Part shown: piece by piece, positions 10,091-24,302 of the stretch
Numbering within the stretch: the first letter of the stretch is position 1
Layout of the letters: each line of letters starts with the position of its first letter
Assembly: GCA_022605955.1 (NCBI GenBank)
Contig: JAKCOZ010000001.1
Location: forward strand, 103,510,211-103,574,210
Reading direction: 5' to 3'
Origin: Rallus limicola
Lineage: Eukaryota > Chordata > Aves > Gruiformes > Rallidae
Length of the DNA: 64,000 nucleotides
The notes under the pieces: generated by a model
What the model saw: only the letters and a program-made list of their open reading frames with translations
Told to the model about the DNA's origin: nothing
Database searches by the model: none
Program-made: the position numbers and the translations under genes

Positions 10091-13000
10091 ATTACAGGCT
10101 GTCACATTTTCAGATATGCCTCTCAATTAGTATGTGCATGCATTCTGCACATGCTGGGATCAAATGACCTTTGTAAGCGCAGCTTGCCAATACAGTCGCT
10201 TGCGCATTTCCAACATCGCTCTCGGAATGCTATTTGGCTTTTTAATCCTGCTCTCAAGGGCTACCCGTTTGGTGAGCTCCAGTCAAATAAGTGCTCAGCT
10301 GAGTCAGATCTCAGTGTGGCAAACAGGCAGAATCCAACCAAACCGGAACCAAACTTCAGCACCAATACAAAACTTTTAAACTCCTACTTTTGTAAGTACT
10401 ATATACATGCATCTATGTGTAATCCAGGCTTTGTGTGTTCTTGAACCTATTTTCCTTCAACGAAGACTATGGCTACTGTTAAAAATGGAAGGAACATTCT
10501 CAGTAAATTGCTTCTGCAGTTATCAAATGTCTTTGGATTCATTTCAGCATTTAATCACCCTCAAAAAGCTGGTTTTTGCTTCATATGTTTCTGCATCCTT
10601 TAATCATGGAGGCATTAACTGCCAAATCCTATTTTGGATTCTTTTTTATTTGGTTGTGGGTTTTTTTTTTATTTTAAAGTATATTAATTTCATGTACTGA
10701 AATAAGGAATGATAGGATAGATTTTTCTTCTTTTTTTTTTTTTTTGGATGAAGCTACCCACAATTCTTTGCCCTAAATGAATCTTAATTCTCATTCAGAT
10801 TGGATAAAGAGGATTGCTGCCCTCATCCCCTCATCTCCACATATCCTGTCTCCCACATTCTGTGCCTCATTCCAAATACCTGCCACTAAAGGAAACTTCT
10901 GCCTTCTTCCAGTCCCCTCCATACTCACTTTTTAAAGAAGCAAGATTGATTCTGGGGCTCTGTGTATAGATAGATACACACAAAGAAACTTGCAGGTTTT
11001 CAGGGACAGATTCAGCAGTGCTTTCCTCTGAAATGATCTTCTGCTATGGATTACCAGATAATGCACCTGGAACTACATTAGTTTGTTCAGGCTCATGGTT
11101 TATCTGAAAATCATTTTCCCGTAATCTTATGTACACCATCTGGCTAAACATCCTGTTAGGAGCCAGCCGCTGAAAGAGGGAGGAAGTACTCTCTTCCCCA
11201 AACCGTTGCTAAGCAGCTCAAGTAATAACAACCACACCATTTATTTGGTCAGTGTGAAACTGGGTCCAGCAAGATCCCCTGGCCCCCTCTGGGGTGTGGA
11301 CACGCAGCCATGGCTCTCAAATAGGTGACAAGAAATGTTTATTCCCCTCCACTCCGACTGTCAAGCCAAACTATTTTCGTTTCCCCCATGGCGATTATTA
11401 CTAGTTAGTGTTCCTGAGCCTCATTATCACAAAAGGGACCCTGTGCTGGCCACGGCACCAGTTCCGTGCCGCGTGACACTGTCTCTCCCCAAGTGCAAGG
11501 ATTTGTAAGCCGTGCAGATGAATAGAGCTGCTCATCGGGCAGATGCAGCAGTGAAGCAAGGGGACCATCTGGGGTCCTAAAAACTGCTCGCCACCCGGCC
11601 TCATCCAAACTTGTGCAAGCTCAGAGGTACTGACCCCTGGTGCTACTTCCTGTATGGCATGGCTGGTGGGAAGCCACCCCAGCGTGCCCTCAGTTCTGTG
11701 CGAGGGAAGGCAGTCAAAAATGGGGGTAGGAAAATGCACCCTTCACTTTCTTCTGTGTGGGAGAGGAAGTCCTTCCTAACAGCATCCTTTAAACGCACTC
11801 GTAGTATAACAAGGAAAAACGGTCCTACATTAAGATGCACCAGCTAACTCAGCTTGGCTGATTGGGCTTCAAACAGGAGCTCCCTGCTGATGGGGCAGGG
11901 TACATTGTCTCTAAAACCAGCAAGTCTCAAGTTCCTCCTCAAACTAGATATGGCCACTGGAGCCAACTTTAAGGTTCCTTCCTCAGAGGTGGGGTGTCTC
12001 CCCCTGAGGAGCTCATTCCCATACATTCCCAGGATTCACCATCTGCTTCAGGGCAGGCAAGTGTATCAGTGAACTTGTGTAGGCAGCATCCTACTTAAAA
12101 TTAATTCTGCCAAGATCTTACTCATTAATCTCTGGGATGCTGCAGGTGCATTTATTAACATAAGAGCCCCACGTTAAAATGCTGTCATCCTTTCTGACAT
12201 ATTAAGCCATTTTTAATTCACTCTCGTCATCTCCATCGTCTACAGTAGACATTAGATAACTCTGGGCTCCTAAATAAGCTACAGTGACTTAGGTAGAAAG
12301 CAAGTGAGTTATTAATCTTATGCAAATGCCTGTTTAATTTTCAGGGATCTTGGCATCATTGTAAGTGCTGGAAGTCATGGACTATAAAGAAAAAAGGCAA
12401 TTTCCTGTTTGTTTAATTTCTGTAACTTTTTTCCTGGCTGGTAAAGCTAGGTAATGGAATTTGCAATGTAAAACCATTATTAGAAGTGCCAGTATGATAT
12501 TTGATTAATCCAGCCTATTTAGGCTTAATAATACACACTTGACTTATGTTCTGGAAGCAAAATTGCCTCCTATTTCCCCTCCTGCTTTTTAAATATATTT
12601 ATAAATATTCCTAGAATTATGATACACAAACCTATTTCTTCAAGCATGGTTATTAGGAAGCGATAACTCCCCCAAATGTATGCCTCATTGGCAATAGTAT
12701 GTTTTCTGTAAGATTTCTACCCAGCGGAAACTTTTGGCCTATGCAATGTCCAAAAATGCCTTTAAAGGACTACTGCCATCCTCACTTCCCTCCAGGTTGA
12801 GATGGGACAGCTCCAGCCACTTCTTGAGTGGCAGATTTCCAGGGTAAACCCAGAAGGAGTTGATGACTCAGGAACTGACATTGTTCTCACTCAGCACTGA
12901 ATCAATTTTCTGTCAAGCTAGTTCTTGGATAAAACAGAAAATAACAGTACTTTTGACTGTTCAAGGAAAATAAAAGCCATTTGTCACTTCTTTTCACTGA

Positions 13001-16000
13001 AAGAGTATTACACCCAAAGCCGTGGCCAGCTCCAATTCATGGGAGAGGCTTTGCCTCCACCCACATCTTCCTGTGCTGCTTCTATTAGGTACAGCATCTG
13101 GCCTCTCTCCCCAGCCCATGTTAAAACTGCTTGTATATAATGACAGGTATTGCTTTAACTCAGCAATGAACAAAGACATTCACTCTTACAAAGTGCTCTG
13201 GGGTGAAAACAACTTTTTTTTAAAGCAGGGTACAAACATTGCAGGTGATGCAACAAACACTTTGTAAGATCTGGGCTACTTTATGGAAATCTTTTTTCTA
13301 ATTGTGCTAAAGAAATTATTCTATTCCTGGTTTCATTTCATTTTACAATAATTGCTCTAACTTCTATTTCCATCACAGTAATATTTAGTGCAATCATATC
13401 CATTTAAGCTGATCATTTATGTTCCACTGCAGTGATCAAAACAGGCAGTCTACTGTTTCGTGTTACCATTCATTACACCTTTACCAAATCAGGCATCCAA
13501 ATAAAAGCAATTATTGTAAACACACGTGAAATTCTACATTCCACCCTGCAAAGTGTTAAGAAAATTCTTCTAAACATCACTGTTTTCAGTTAAAAGTTAT
13601 TCCTCGTGTTTTATTTGCACTTGTCCTGCACTCGATAGCCTGGATTTGGTCTGTAAGTCAAACCTGTAAGAAATACACAGTTCTAGTAAGCTTTAAAAAA
13701 AAACAAAGAAAAGTTATTCCATAACAGGTTTCAAAAGGGAGTTTATTTATATAGGTTGTATTTAAATGCTTCTCACTATATGTCTTTTGGGGCTAGGACT
13801 GCCTGCAAAGAACACCAAAACAAAACAAATACTGGCAGGGCTGATTTGAAACCAAACATTTTTTAAACGAACAACCAACCAAACAAACAGTCCAGAACAT
13901 TTTCACATACCTTTTAAATAAAAGCAAAGTCCCTTTGGCAGCTTAGGATCTGACTGATAGAGAAGAAGGTTTTATTTGCTTTTGAAGGGGGTGTGTAGGA
14001 GAATCAAATGCAACTATTCAGGGATGCTCACAGGGTGGCTCTGGCAGAGATGCTGGGGTGGTACCAGGGAGATTTAAGCCAAGACCCTGCCCTAGGGGGG
14101 CAGAGCTGAGACCTGGCCCAGCACCCCGCCCTACATGCGAGACACAGAGAACGTGGGAATAGCACCTGCCTTCCTCTGCTGGAGGGAGTGTCATAATTTA
14201 TGAGTCTACCCCAGTTTTGAAAATGCTGAGATGAACGCTCTTCACAACCCTAGACCTGCATGCACTAACAATTTTGGCTTTTCCAAAACCTTGTTTTTCA
14301 GTGAATAAGTGAGTCATCCTCCCTTCCGTTCCTCCTGACAAGCTTGTCTTCTGTCTGTAGCTCTCCCAAAATGAACCTCTGATTCTGCTTTATGCAATCA
14401 GTAGCCAGATGGTGGCTGGACAAGCAGCAGCCTGATTTACCTCGGAGTGATACTGAACTTCCACAGCTGCTACTGAAAGGCAGTGTTCCCTTCTGAATGA
14501 AGAGCAGTTTCTGGGGATCACAATGAAGTAGCAAATTTGCAGCAGACTGGTATTTATGTAGAAATTTGTTTTCTTAAATGACTGGGCTCCTATAAGCAAG
14601 GGAAATGAAATCTTTTGATGCCTCTATTTAGCTCTGTCCCCTAGAGAGAGTAAAATACTGGTGTGATTGCATTAGGTATTGGTGAGAGCCCAGCAGGAGG
14701 AGAGCACATGGTTCTCATCACCTGGCTGATGAGAGATGGTGTGTAGAGGTGTCTTGCCAGGGTGTTCAGGAGGTGAAAAATCCATCTTCTGTGTGGGAAA
14801 TATATGAGAAAGGCTTCATTGCAGAGCAAACCAAAGGCTGCGAGAAAACAAGGTTTCTCTTTCTAAAATCCATTTTGGTTGCATGGAGAAGCCAGATACA
14901 TAGGGAGGGAGAGGCTGAAGGATACAGCCAGCACACAGAGACATGGATAGGAAGTAGTCATGAATAAATCAAAGATGGCAATGAAAATGAGGTTCCCATC
15001 CCAACAAGCTCCCTCTTGCTCACAAATGAAATCATAAGTTCTTAGAAAGTAGTGTGAAAAATCCCCTCTCCTCCTCTTCACGCATTACACACACACACAC
15101 ACACAAGAAAAAGATGCTGGTTAAGATAGGGGTGAGGAAGGGAGGGAGCAGAAGGAGTGACTGCTCAGGATTCCCAGCCACTCTTCAGGGAAGAGAATCT
15201 GCGTTTATATGGCCTCATCATTCAGCTGGAAATGACAGGCAATGATTTCCAGACTCTTTCCTCTCCTTTTGGTGACTGTTTAAAAACTGTTTGCGTTGTT
15301 TTGGGGGCATTTTATTATACAGAGAATAGGTATATTTGACAAGCCTTAAATATGAATTGCTGCTGTGCCGCATGAAATATCTGAGAGCAGACACATTTTT
15401 AAACAGTGTTTTGCTGTGATGCCTCCACCTGTTTCTGCTGAGAAGTTTTCCGCTTTCTAGTTTGTTTATCATTATTATATCTTGTCTTGCCTGATGCATT
15501 CCATGGTGTGTAAATGCAACATTCATTCTATGGTTAGCAGCACCGAGGATTTAAATATATTGCCCTCCAGTCATGATGCATTTTCTTTTTGCAGTGTCTC
15601 CTCTTTCACACACAGAAATACTTACTACCCGTTCTGTTTTGCAGGGAAATCCTATGGAAGGTGAACTTTAAAGCATCTTTTTAACAAGCTGAGATCTGGT
15701 TTACATTGTGTGCTGCACAAACAGAGAAGAATAAAGCCTTTCATTTTTTTCCTACATCCCAAATTCTGGATAACAGCACTGCCAAAGATTTGTGCCTGTA
15801 ACATCCCGGTAATTCCAGTCCATTAAATTAATTTTCCCAGTCCTCCTTTTAATAGTCCTCCTTATGTAAATGCTGTACTCGATTATTGAGCACATTTTGA
15901 TTCTCTAAAATGGCTTTTGGTATGTCTGCACTGTGTTGCTTGATTAAATTTGGGAGGCTAGATGTTTAAAGATTTTCCTTGGAAACTGAGGCATTTAATT

Positions 16001-19000
16001 TTACTCTAAGAAAGCAAATATTGTTTAATTGAGGCTTAAGCTTGTAGAAAGATTAGAGACATTTAATTAGTCAAAATTATATATCATGCTGTAATATAGT
16101 AAATGAGATTTTACAAGATTTACACTGCAAAATTGTAGTAATGACTGCCTACCTTTTCTTAATATTACAATCCTTAATCTTAGATCCCCGAAGATAGCAA
16201 TAATTCTCTAACCCATCACTGACTTTAACACCATTACTTAAAACTATAATAACTTCTAAAATTTTCAATTTAAGTTTAAGTTACAGGAAGTAACTGTACA
16301 CCAGAAAATTGAAAAATGCAGATTGTTCGAAATGTGAGATTTCACTTAAACTTTCATAATAAAGGGCGTGATTTGCATTCATGGTCAACTGGAACCAGCT
16401 GCTGTGGCTTCTTTCTTTGATTTAGCTTAGAAGAGGCTGCTTTGTTCAAATTTAGCTTGTTCTCCTCTGGAGATAGACTTGGCAGACTCAGGTAGCTGTT
16501 AATGCCATCTCATCATTTCACACTGGCAGAAAACGCTGCCTTGAAAGAAACTTGCAGTGGTTTCAAGTAAGCAAACAAACTAGGTGGCATAAGACTTTAC
16601 GCAGAAACTTTGTTCAGAGCTTGCAGTTGGTGTGAGGCCATCATTTAGAGGGTGGAATTTCTTTGTTCATGCTCAGAAAGGCAAGGGCTGAAATAGCACA
16701 AGGAGTATGGGATGGTGTGTGCAGGAGTACCAGTTGTTAGTTGTTTCTCATAGACTGAGACTACCAAGGCCTGAGTAAATCAAAGATCTTCATCTTTGTT
16801 CTTCACTTCATGGTCAGGTTTTAGACAGTTCATATTCCCATTCCTCCTCACCACTTGCTTTCAGAGGGACATATCCAAGCTTCCACCTTTGACACACAAC
16901 CACTTCTTGGAAGATCTTACTTCAGTTTCATTCCACATCTCCCTATATCTCAGTAGCAGAGCACTGCACTGATGTAGGATCAGTGGGTCATTCTCGTTAA
17001 GCTGAACCCATGTGCTCAGGTTTATAGTTTTGGTAGATTATGAAAACTATTGTATCCAACACATGCACAAGTTGCCAGAAGGCTACTTCTGCAAAGGATC
17101 TAAATAGCCTGGGGGTATTTGATTTCGGATGAGAGCCTTTGGACCTGCCCATGTTGAGCATGCTTAAAGCGTAAAAGCTGTTACTAAAAGGTGATGCTGA
17201 CCAGCCTCGCTCACCTTTGAAAGCCAGATTCAAAGCTGTAACACTGACCGCCCTAATCTTTTTAATCCTAAATGTGCAAGGCAACCTGGAGGCATGCTGG
17301 ACAGCTTGCATCATCACAGTGGGCTGGGACTGCTTTGAAGAGTTGTGCCTCCAAGGCTAAAATTCAGTATCTCTCACTGGCACTTTGTCCCTTCTGAAAG
17401 CAATACCTGTAGCTATGCTTTAAAATATTATCTCACTTTACAGGTTCAATTTGAAAGATTCCCCCCCCCGTAATGCATTATCTCATGTTTTACTTTAATT
17501 CATTTTGTCTAGATATGATGTAGAACAAGAGACCCCTTGACAGTGCACACACAGCTTGGTCAGGAAACTCTAGAGAAGGATGCAGGACTGGGAAAACTCA
17601 GAAGAGGTGGAGGATGCTCTGTGTTTGAAGATCATTTTGGTACAAAACAAACATGAAGAAGGTGGTGAGAAATCTATTTTTCTAAAGGCATAACCGACAA
17701 ATGGGAAGACTGGAAATTAAAAAGCAAAACAAAGACATAAATGCTTCAGCCATTCTGATTTGTATAATTTCATTTCCCGCTTGCAATACCGACTCTATGT
17801 CTTGCAAATGGAAACACGGAAAATTCCAGGTTTTATTTCTCACAATTATTTGTGGGACAAAAACCCAGAAAGAAGATGACTGGGCAAGGTCCAGCAAAGG
17901 AGCTCTTCCTGCTAAGATAGTGTGCAGTGTCAAGAAGATATTACACAGCAATGGGCAACACAAAATGTCCTATTCACAGCTTGTTATGTAATAGAATTCC
18001 TTAATGCTGTTGAACACAAAGCCATTTAGTGCTCAGTTGCTTTATGATACCTCCTCAGGTTACTCAAGGGAATTATGTCTTTGTAGTGTTTATCGCTGTC
18101 TTTACATGTCGTTTTAATGTTAACCTTCTCAGTCAAAATCAGAATTAGCACTGTCCTTTAATGATTTAATTCAGAATGTTGGTTCTCCCAATATGCCTGA
18201 CTGCATGTTAAAATTAAACAGAAAATCAAGTGCATCCATAGGAGACAATATCAGAGTTTCTTCTGTCTCATGGAATTCACAGAGGACAGTCAATAAGTAA
18301 TCTGGAACTGAAAATGCCCATACTTACAAAATGCTTTTCTCTTTCAGGGACATTTTCTTAATTATACTAATTTGTCAAATGTATCTTCATTTTTACAAGA
18401 AGTTTCCTTTTCATACATTTGTTAAAAGAAAGATAATTGCAACTGGAGCAGCAAAATGAAAAGAACTTTAATTATGCATTATAATAACAAATGTATTCTA
18501 GTTCAGGTGAGCCAGACCAATTACATATGATTAGTGAATGGAAACAAACGATGTTTCTGCATTTTCATTTGGGTCTGCTGACCTTTTATGGTGAATGTGC
18601 AACAATCTGTCTTCCCTTGTGCTCAAGACAGAGCAAATATTTTAATTTATAGAGCCATTTGGAGAAATTATTTCAGTCTGATTAGAGACAAGTTTTACTG
18701 AATTTGATCAGTATTTACTCCATTCCCACAGAGGAGGAGAATGCTTCTTTGTAGTTTCTTTTAAATTGCACATGGCCTGAATCGGAGACACAGCCACCAA
18801 CAAGCTATCACTGTCTTTTCTTCATACTGCGTTTTGCATCTCTCCATTAAAAAATGGGCAAAAGTAAATGGATACACATATTTAAATGAGATGAAAGTGA
18901 ATAAACATGAGCATTTACTAAAATTAAAAGCTGTTCAAGTCTTTACTTAAATTTTAAATTTTCAAAACTGCTGTCAGGTCCAAACTTTGCTGGCATTTGG

Positions 19001-22000
19001 CCCTGAAGTGAATTGAAGATCACTATTGCCTTCCCACTTGCTGAGTCCCAGAGATCCACTGCACTGGGTGCTGCACAATCCATGTGAGAGGAACCAGAGA
19101 ATTCATAACCTACTCAGAGTAATAGTGGGATGTATGCAACAGAACAAAATCCCCAAGACCACAGATATTACTAAAATCAAACGGTGTTTCAGTCAGCTTG
19201 GCATGGGCATTTTTGGACAGAGATACTGACCAATGTCCAGTTCCACTGGGCCTGAGGGCCACGGGGCTGTAACCAGAGCTCTTCGAAACACACGCTCAAA
19301 ATGATGTCATGTAATGTGATGGTGGCATTGCCAGCTTGAAGAACAACTGGCCTGGCAGCACTGCCAGCTTGAAGAACTTACCGAGCATTTTCCTCAGTTT
19401 GAAAAGGCGGAGCAAAAAGTGCACTTTCTAAAAGGACACATAAGGTGATGAGGCATTCTATTTCCTATGGTAATGTTGACAGAACATAAGAAAAAGTAAT
19501 TAGAACTCTTATTACAAAGTAAGCTGCCTTTAAAATATCCTTCATTTTCCTGACTGCGACATGTGATTTCTGATGTTTGCTTAGTGCTTCTGAATAGCTC
19601 TTTAATCTCATGCCTGAATCATTTGGGATGCTGTGCTTCAAAATGCCTTCTTTAGGAGAGACATATAAAAGGTGCCCCATGTAAATGTAAATCACCTCTA
19701 GCAATCCAAATCCTTATTTTACTGAAATCTTAGCTTAATAGAAATGTTAGTAAGAAAATATGAATCAGTTTCAAATGGCTGTAAAAACGGACCAAAACCA
19801 TGTAATTATGGTGTCCCACCTACTTCACATTATATTTGTCTTCTAAATGTTTTCTTCCTCCTTGAAAGTTCAACCCGGGCTTTGACAGTACAGCTGGGTC
19901 CTTCCCAGCATCAGCAGAAAGATATTCTGCAGCTAATGTAATATTCTATAACTTCATTACTTTCAGATTGTGCCTTTGGAAAAACCTATGCAAACTCCCT
20001 CAAATCTAATGAGGCTGTAGATCACTGGATTCACTTTGAAGGTAATAGGGTTGCACAAAGTGACCTGAAGGCATAATCTGGCTACTTATAATGATGACAA
20101 GTGCAAGGAAAGAAACCCCCCTGAGACTCAGAATCCACAGAGAACCTGGAGGTCAGGACACGAAAATGCTGTTTTATTCTGGGTAAATCTGATACAGAAT
20201 TGGGAGGGGAGCACAATAAGCATGAATCCCTGCAGTGACTCTTCATCACATATTCCTTGGGCAAGGCTTCATTTTGAATCTACTTATATTATCAAAGAAT
20301 TAATGACATTTTAATTCATAATCAAATTAACCACAATAGTCTGAGTAAGGGAAGAAACCCATTGGTAGGGTGTCTTCTCACTCAAACTGAGACCTAGAAT
20401 GTGTGTGGAGGCACAGCAGAGACGGCCATACTATGAAATCTCAGGGAAGAAACTATGCATGTAAAAGCTTGAACATTTTTTGCAGGAGTCTCAGCAGATG
20501 TAATCAAAGATACCAACTCTCCACAGCCTTCTGTGAGACCAAATGAGCTGGAAAGAGTGTAGGATGAATGGAAGAAATATCCTGTAGGTTTTTCTGGCCT
20601 TTTTCTCTTACATTCCTCCAGGGTGTTTGCACAGAAAAGTACCTTTTCATTCCAGACATCCTCAGTGTAATAATATTAAACATCACTTTCCCAATTGCAA
20701 CTGATAAAACTATTTCTCCCATAATCAGCAAGTGCTGCATTTTATCATATGCAATCGGGGAGATAATGATTAATATTTTCGTTCTAAGAACTTTGGGATT
20801 TAACAAAGATTAAAGGGTAACTGTCCCTCATGCATATTTTGCATTCACTTGCAACTAGAATTAATCAAAGCTAAATTGTCTTCACAATTTTGCAGTACAA
20901 AGTGAGGGTTAGTGTTAATTCTGCACACAGGGAAGCATGAAAAGAATCCAGTGGGGATACAGAGCATATGGTAGATGAAGAGGAAGAAAAGGCAAACGGG
21001 TTTGGGTATGTTATTTATTTATGGGCAGGGCTTGGGGGCTGGTTCTTTAAATGTCCCTTGACCATCTCTGCTGTCATTTTCCTTTCCTGTTTAATGTTCC
21101 TCTTTCTTCCTTCACTTTGCCTGATGCAAACTAGTGGCAGCTGCCTCGCCAGGCAGTCCCCAAAAGGCTAGCAGAGCTGAGTTGCTCGCTCTCCGCAGGT
21201 GTATTCTCCTCAGAAAGCATACCAGGTAAGGACTACATACAACAATGTACACTTTGACTCCCTTGAAAATAGTATTTATCATTTTATGGGCACCTTATCG
21301 ATACTGCTTGCCATGTAAACACTAACTCCAACTCAAGATGTCTAGAGGTCACTCTTACAAGGTTCCTCCTACAAAACCTGCTTTTTTCAGGTATGCAACA
21401 CTGCTCCCCCCATCCGAGCCCTCACCTTTTTAAGTTCTCCAGTGTACATAGGTGACACTATCTGATGATCTGCGTCATTCCTTAGGAGACAGGTTGAGAT
21501 GCTACAAAGAACTTTAATCATGATTTAATACCAGCTCCTCAAAAACTACTTCTCTAGCTCAGAGGTCCTGCACCAGAGTCTGACATCTGAAGCACAGTTA
21601 TCCTCATTAGGTCCCTTTTTCACTAGTTCTCCATGAAAAGACGTTTTTTCACTTAAACCAGTCAAGTAGTTTGGGCAGTTCTGAAGGTCAGTCAGAGATA
21701 CAGGAAAAATCAGTCTTTCCTTTATCTTGTGTAAGTGCACACAGAGAAATGCTTTCTGCCCCCAAAACTTGCAGCCTGACTAGAGAAATGTGGATAACTA
21801 AACTAAATTATCAGCCTTTACAGAACATCTCAAGCTTTCTGCAGCTGCAAAAAAAAAACCCAAAACAACCAAACCCCAGAAAAATCCTTTTATTTCTTTT
21901 TCACTTACAATGTACTTAATGCTATTCTATGTGTATTTGTTTGCTGAAATGAAAACCAGAACCCAGTGTTAAAAGCCCACTCTGTTGGTGCACTGCCTTG

Positions 22001-24048
22001 TGAGGAGCTGAGATGTAGGTAGCCACTCAGCCTGGGCTTTGCTTGCAGCTCATCTCCACACAGAGGGCAAGCAAAGGGCACAGATGCACCTAAAATCCCA
22101 TCAGGGTCCTATTTTAAGGTTTCATGTCCCGTTGTGTATATGATTTCAAATGGCACAGGATGCCCGAATGTGCCAACTGTCCCCAAAGCTAGGGCATGCG
22201 TTGCATGGCATCTTTGACATGCCCTAAAGCCATGACATGCAAAAGGTGTGTCGAGTTTAATACCAAGTAGTTCAGCAAGCTTAACAGATGTTAAATAGCA
22301 TGCCCCATCTCCCAGAATAGATACAACCTTTCATAAGACATAAATATTTTCTACAGTGACAGAAAATGAATATCACTACCTTTGCCTAGGAATTCCTTAC
22401 TTCCCCATGCTCTTCCTGTTCAGGAGAATTTTATTTTGGAAGGGGAAGCAGATGATGTACTACGCCGCAGGGGCTGAGAGGGAGACTCAGATTTAAAACC
22501 TCTCCCTAGTAGGAAGGATATCCAGTGTTTGAGGGCAGCCATCCCTCAAAACTGCACAGACGACAGCTTCTGCTTACAAAAAAATCCCAGAATAGCTGTG
22601 GGTCCTGACCAAGGAATACTGGGATGTCAAGCAGGGAATTTCCCTCAACAGAAGCTGCAGTAGATTAGATGGCAGCATCCACATCTATGAAAACTTAGAA
22701 GAGGTCCAGGCTTGGAGTACGGTGGCTGTCTCTGCCACACCGCCATTCCTGTTCCTCCTTCCCCTGATCTCAGGAGGAGACAAGTTTTAACTGAGGTGAA
22801 AAAAGTCACAAGTGAACATTTCTTGCTACGCCTTTAGATGATCCAGCTACCCACTGGTGTAAATCGAAATAAGGTATAACCACTCCAATTCCCGCGGCCA
22901 AAGTTGTAAACCTCACAAGAACCATATATTGAGAAACATTGATGGCACATAGTCAGCAGTAGCCATTTCATTTCAAATTATTCTACTTGATATACCAGAA
23001 GTTAGCTATTATCTAGCTGGGAACCAGCAGTGATTATTTATTTGTTTGGAAAGACATCTCTTACCAGTCTGCGAAGTACTGCTTTCCTCAGAGCCTGAAC
23101 CTGCACAAAGAACTCAATTTCTGCATTCCAGAGAAAGCCTGTGCTGAAGATCCCTATGGTCTGCTTAAAATTCATCACCTGAGCAGAGTGAGCCTTGCAT
23201 GCTTGTGAAGACAAAACTAAAAAAACACAGATGAGGAATACTGCAGCCAAAGCTTAGTGTGTGTTAGTGTTTCACTTGTAAATTGTGGTATTTTTCAGTT
23301 CTACTCTCTCAGCTATTTCAGATTCCATTGTGCAGCAGTCTGATATGGTAGCTAATTCATCAGCCTGTATGTCTTTTATTATTATTACTATTACAAAAAG
23401 TCTCGAGTTTAGGAGAAACAAAACAATAATTTTGTGATATTGTCACAACACACTGGGTTAGAACATAATAAACCTTGTTATTATGATCCCGGAATAGCAA
23501 GGAATCACTAAGCACGGTACACAAAAGCAGTCATTCAGAAAAGTGAAGGTCTAAAAAACAAACAAACAAACAAAAGACCCAAAAAGAAATTTCAAATTCA
23601 AAGAAACTCAGAAGATACATTCAGCTGTGACTGATTCTTTTGGGTCAAAATCAAGACATGTTCCAGCTGACTGCTAGTGCAAGACCTGGCTCTGGGTCCT
23701 TATCTTGTACTGACTGTTTGGAAGATCATTGCTGAACTGTAAATTGGCACAGCTCCACTAGCTTTTGGTGCACAGTGTTGATTTAAATATGCTGACAATC
23801 CGATGGTCCTAAGTTTTACAATATATAAACATGCTCAGGTGAACTGAAGAAAGAACTTCAGATCGTGAGCTTTCTGCTTGGCTGCAGGTTGCAGCAACAG
23901 CCTACAGAGCCAACTGCATATCCTCACAGTGGTAGCCCCTTTGACTCCAGCACGTCAGGGTGCTAGCACTGGCAGGATAGAGCTGCAATGTTTTTCCTAG
24001 TTTATAGTAAGTTTTTGGACTTGACATTATAATAAGTTTTCAGACTAG
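10091..24048. other. Host non-coding DNA
   Basis: No gene is recognised on either strand. It includes long AT-rich unique-looking stretches, for example 12100-12720 and 15300-16350, homopolymer runs (T near 10725-10745, C9 at 17461-17469), a CA dinucleotide run and an AAAC-type run near 23555-23575. A 16-base direct repeat (TGCCAGCTTGAAGAAC) occurs twice near 19329 and 19362. None of the short open frames has a domain I can name. I cannot tell intron from intergenic DNA. Confidence 0.6.
15087..15105. repeat. CA dinucleotide microsatellite
   Basis: An uninterrupted AC run of 19 bases, followed by an A-rich tract. Confidence 0.95.
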
Positions 24049-24302
24049 GCATTTCTTTACCATGACAGACCACACATGAGGATGCATTTCTTTACCATGA
24101 GGGTGGTCAAACCCTGGAACAAGCTTCCTAGAGAGGTGGTGATGCTCCAAGCCTGTCTGTGTTTAAGAGTGTTTGGACATTACCCTTAACAGCAGGCTTG
24201 AACTTTTGGTCAGCCCTGAAGTGCTTGGGCAGTTGGACTAGATGTTCTGGCGGGTCCCTTTGACTGAAATTATTCTGTTCTGTTCTATTCTAGTCTATTC
24301 TG
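24049..24302 (+). mobile_element. CR1 LINE 3' end fragment
   Basis: The body around 24100-24240 reads like the 3' end of a bird CR1: a phrase with AACAAGCTTCCTAGAGAGG, then TTGGACTAGATG and GGTCCCTTTGACTG, ending in a degenerate ATTCT/GTTCT repeat at about 24270-24301. CR1 elements are typically 5'-truncated and end in short tandem repeats, which fits. At the 5' edge a 17-base word (GCATTTCTTTACCATGA) occurs twice, at 24049 and 24084, so the exact boundary is uncertain. Confidence 0.85.
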
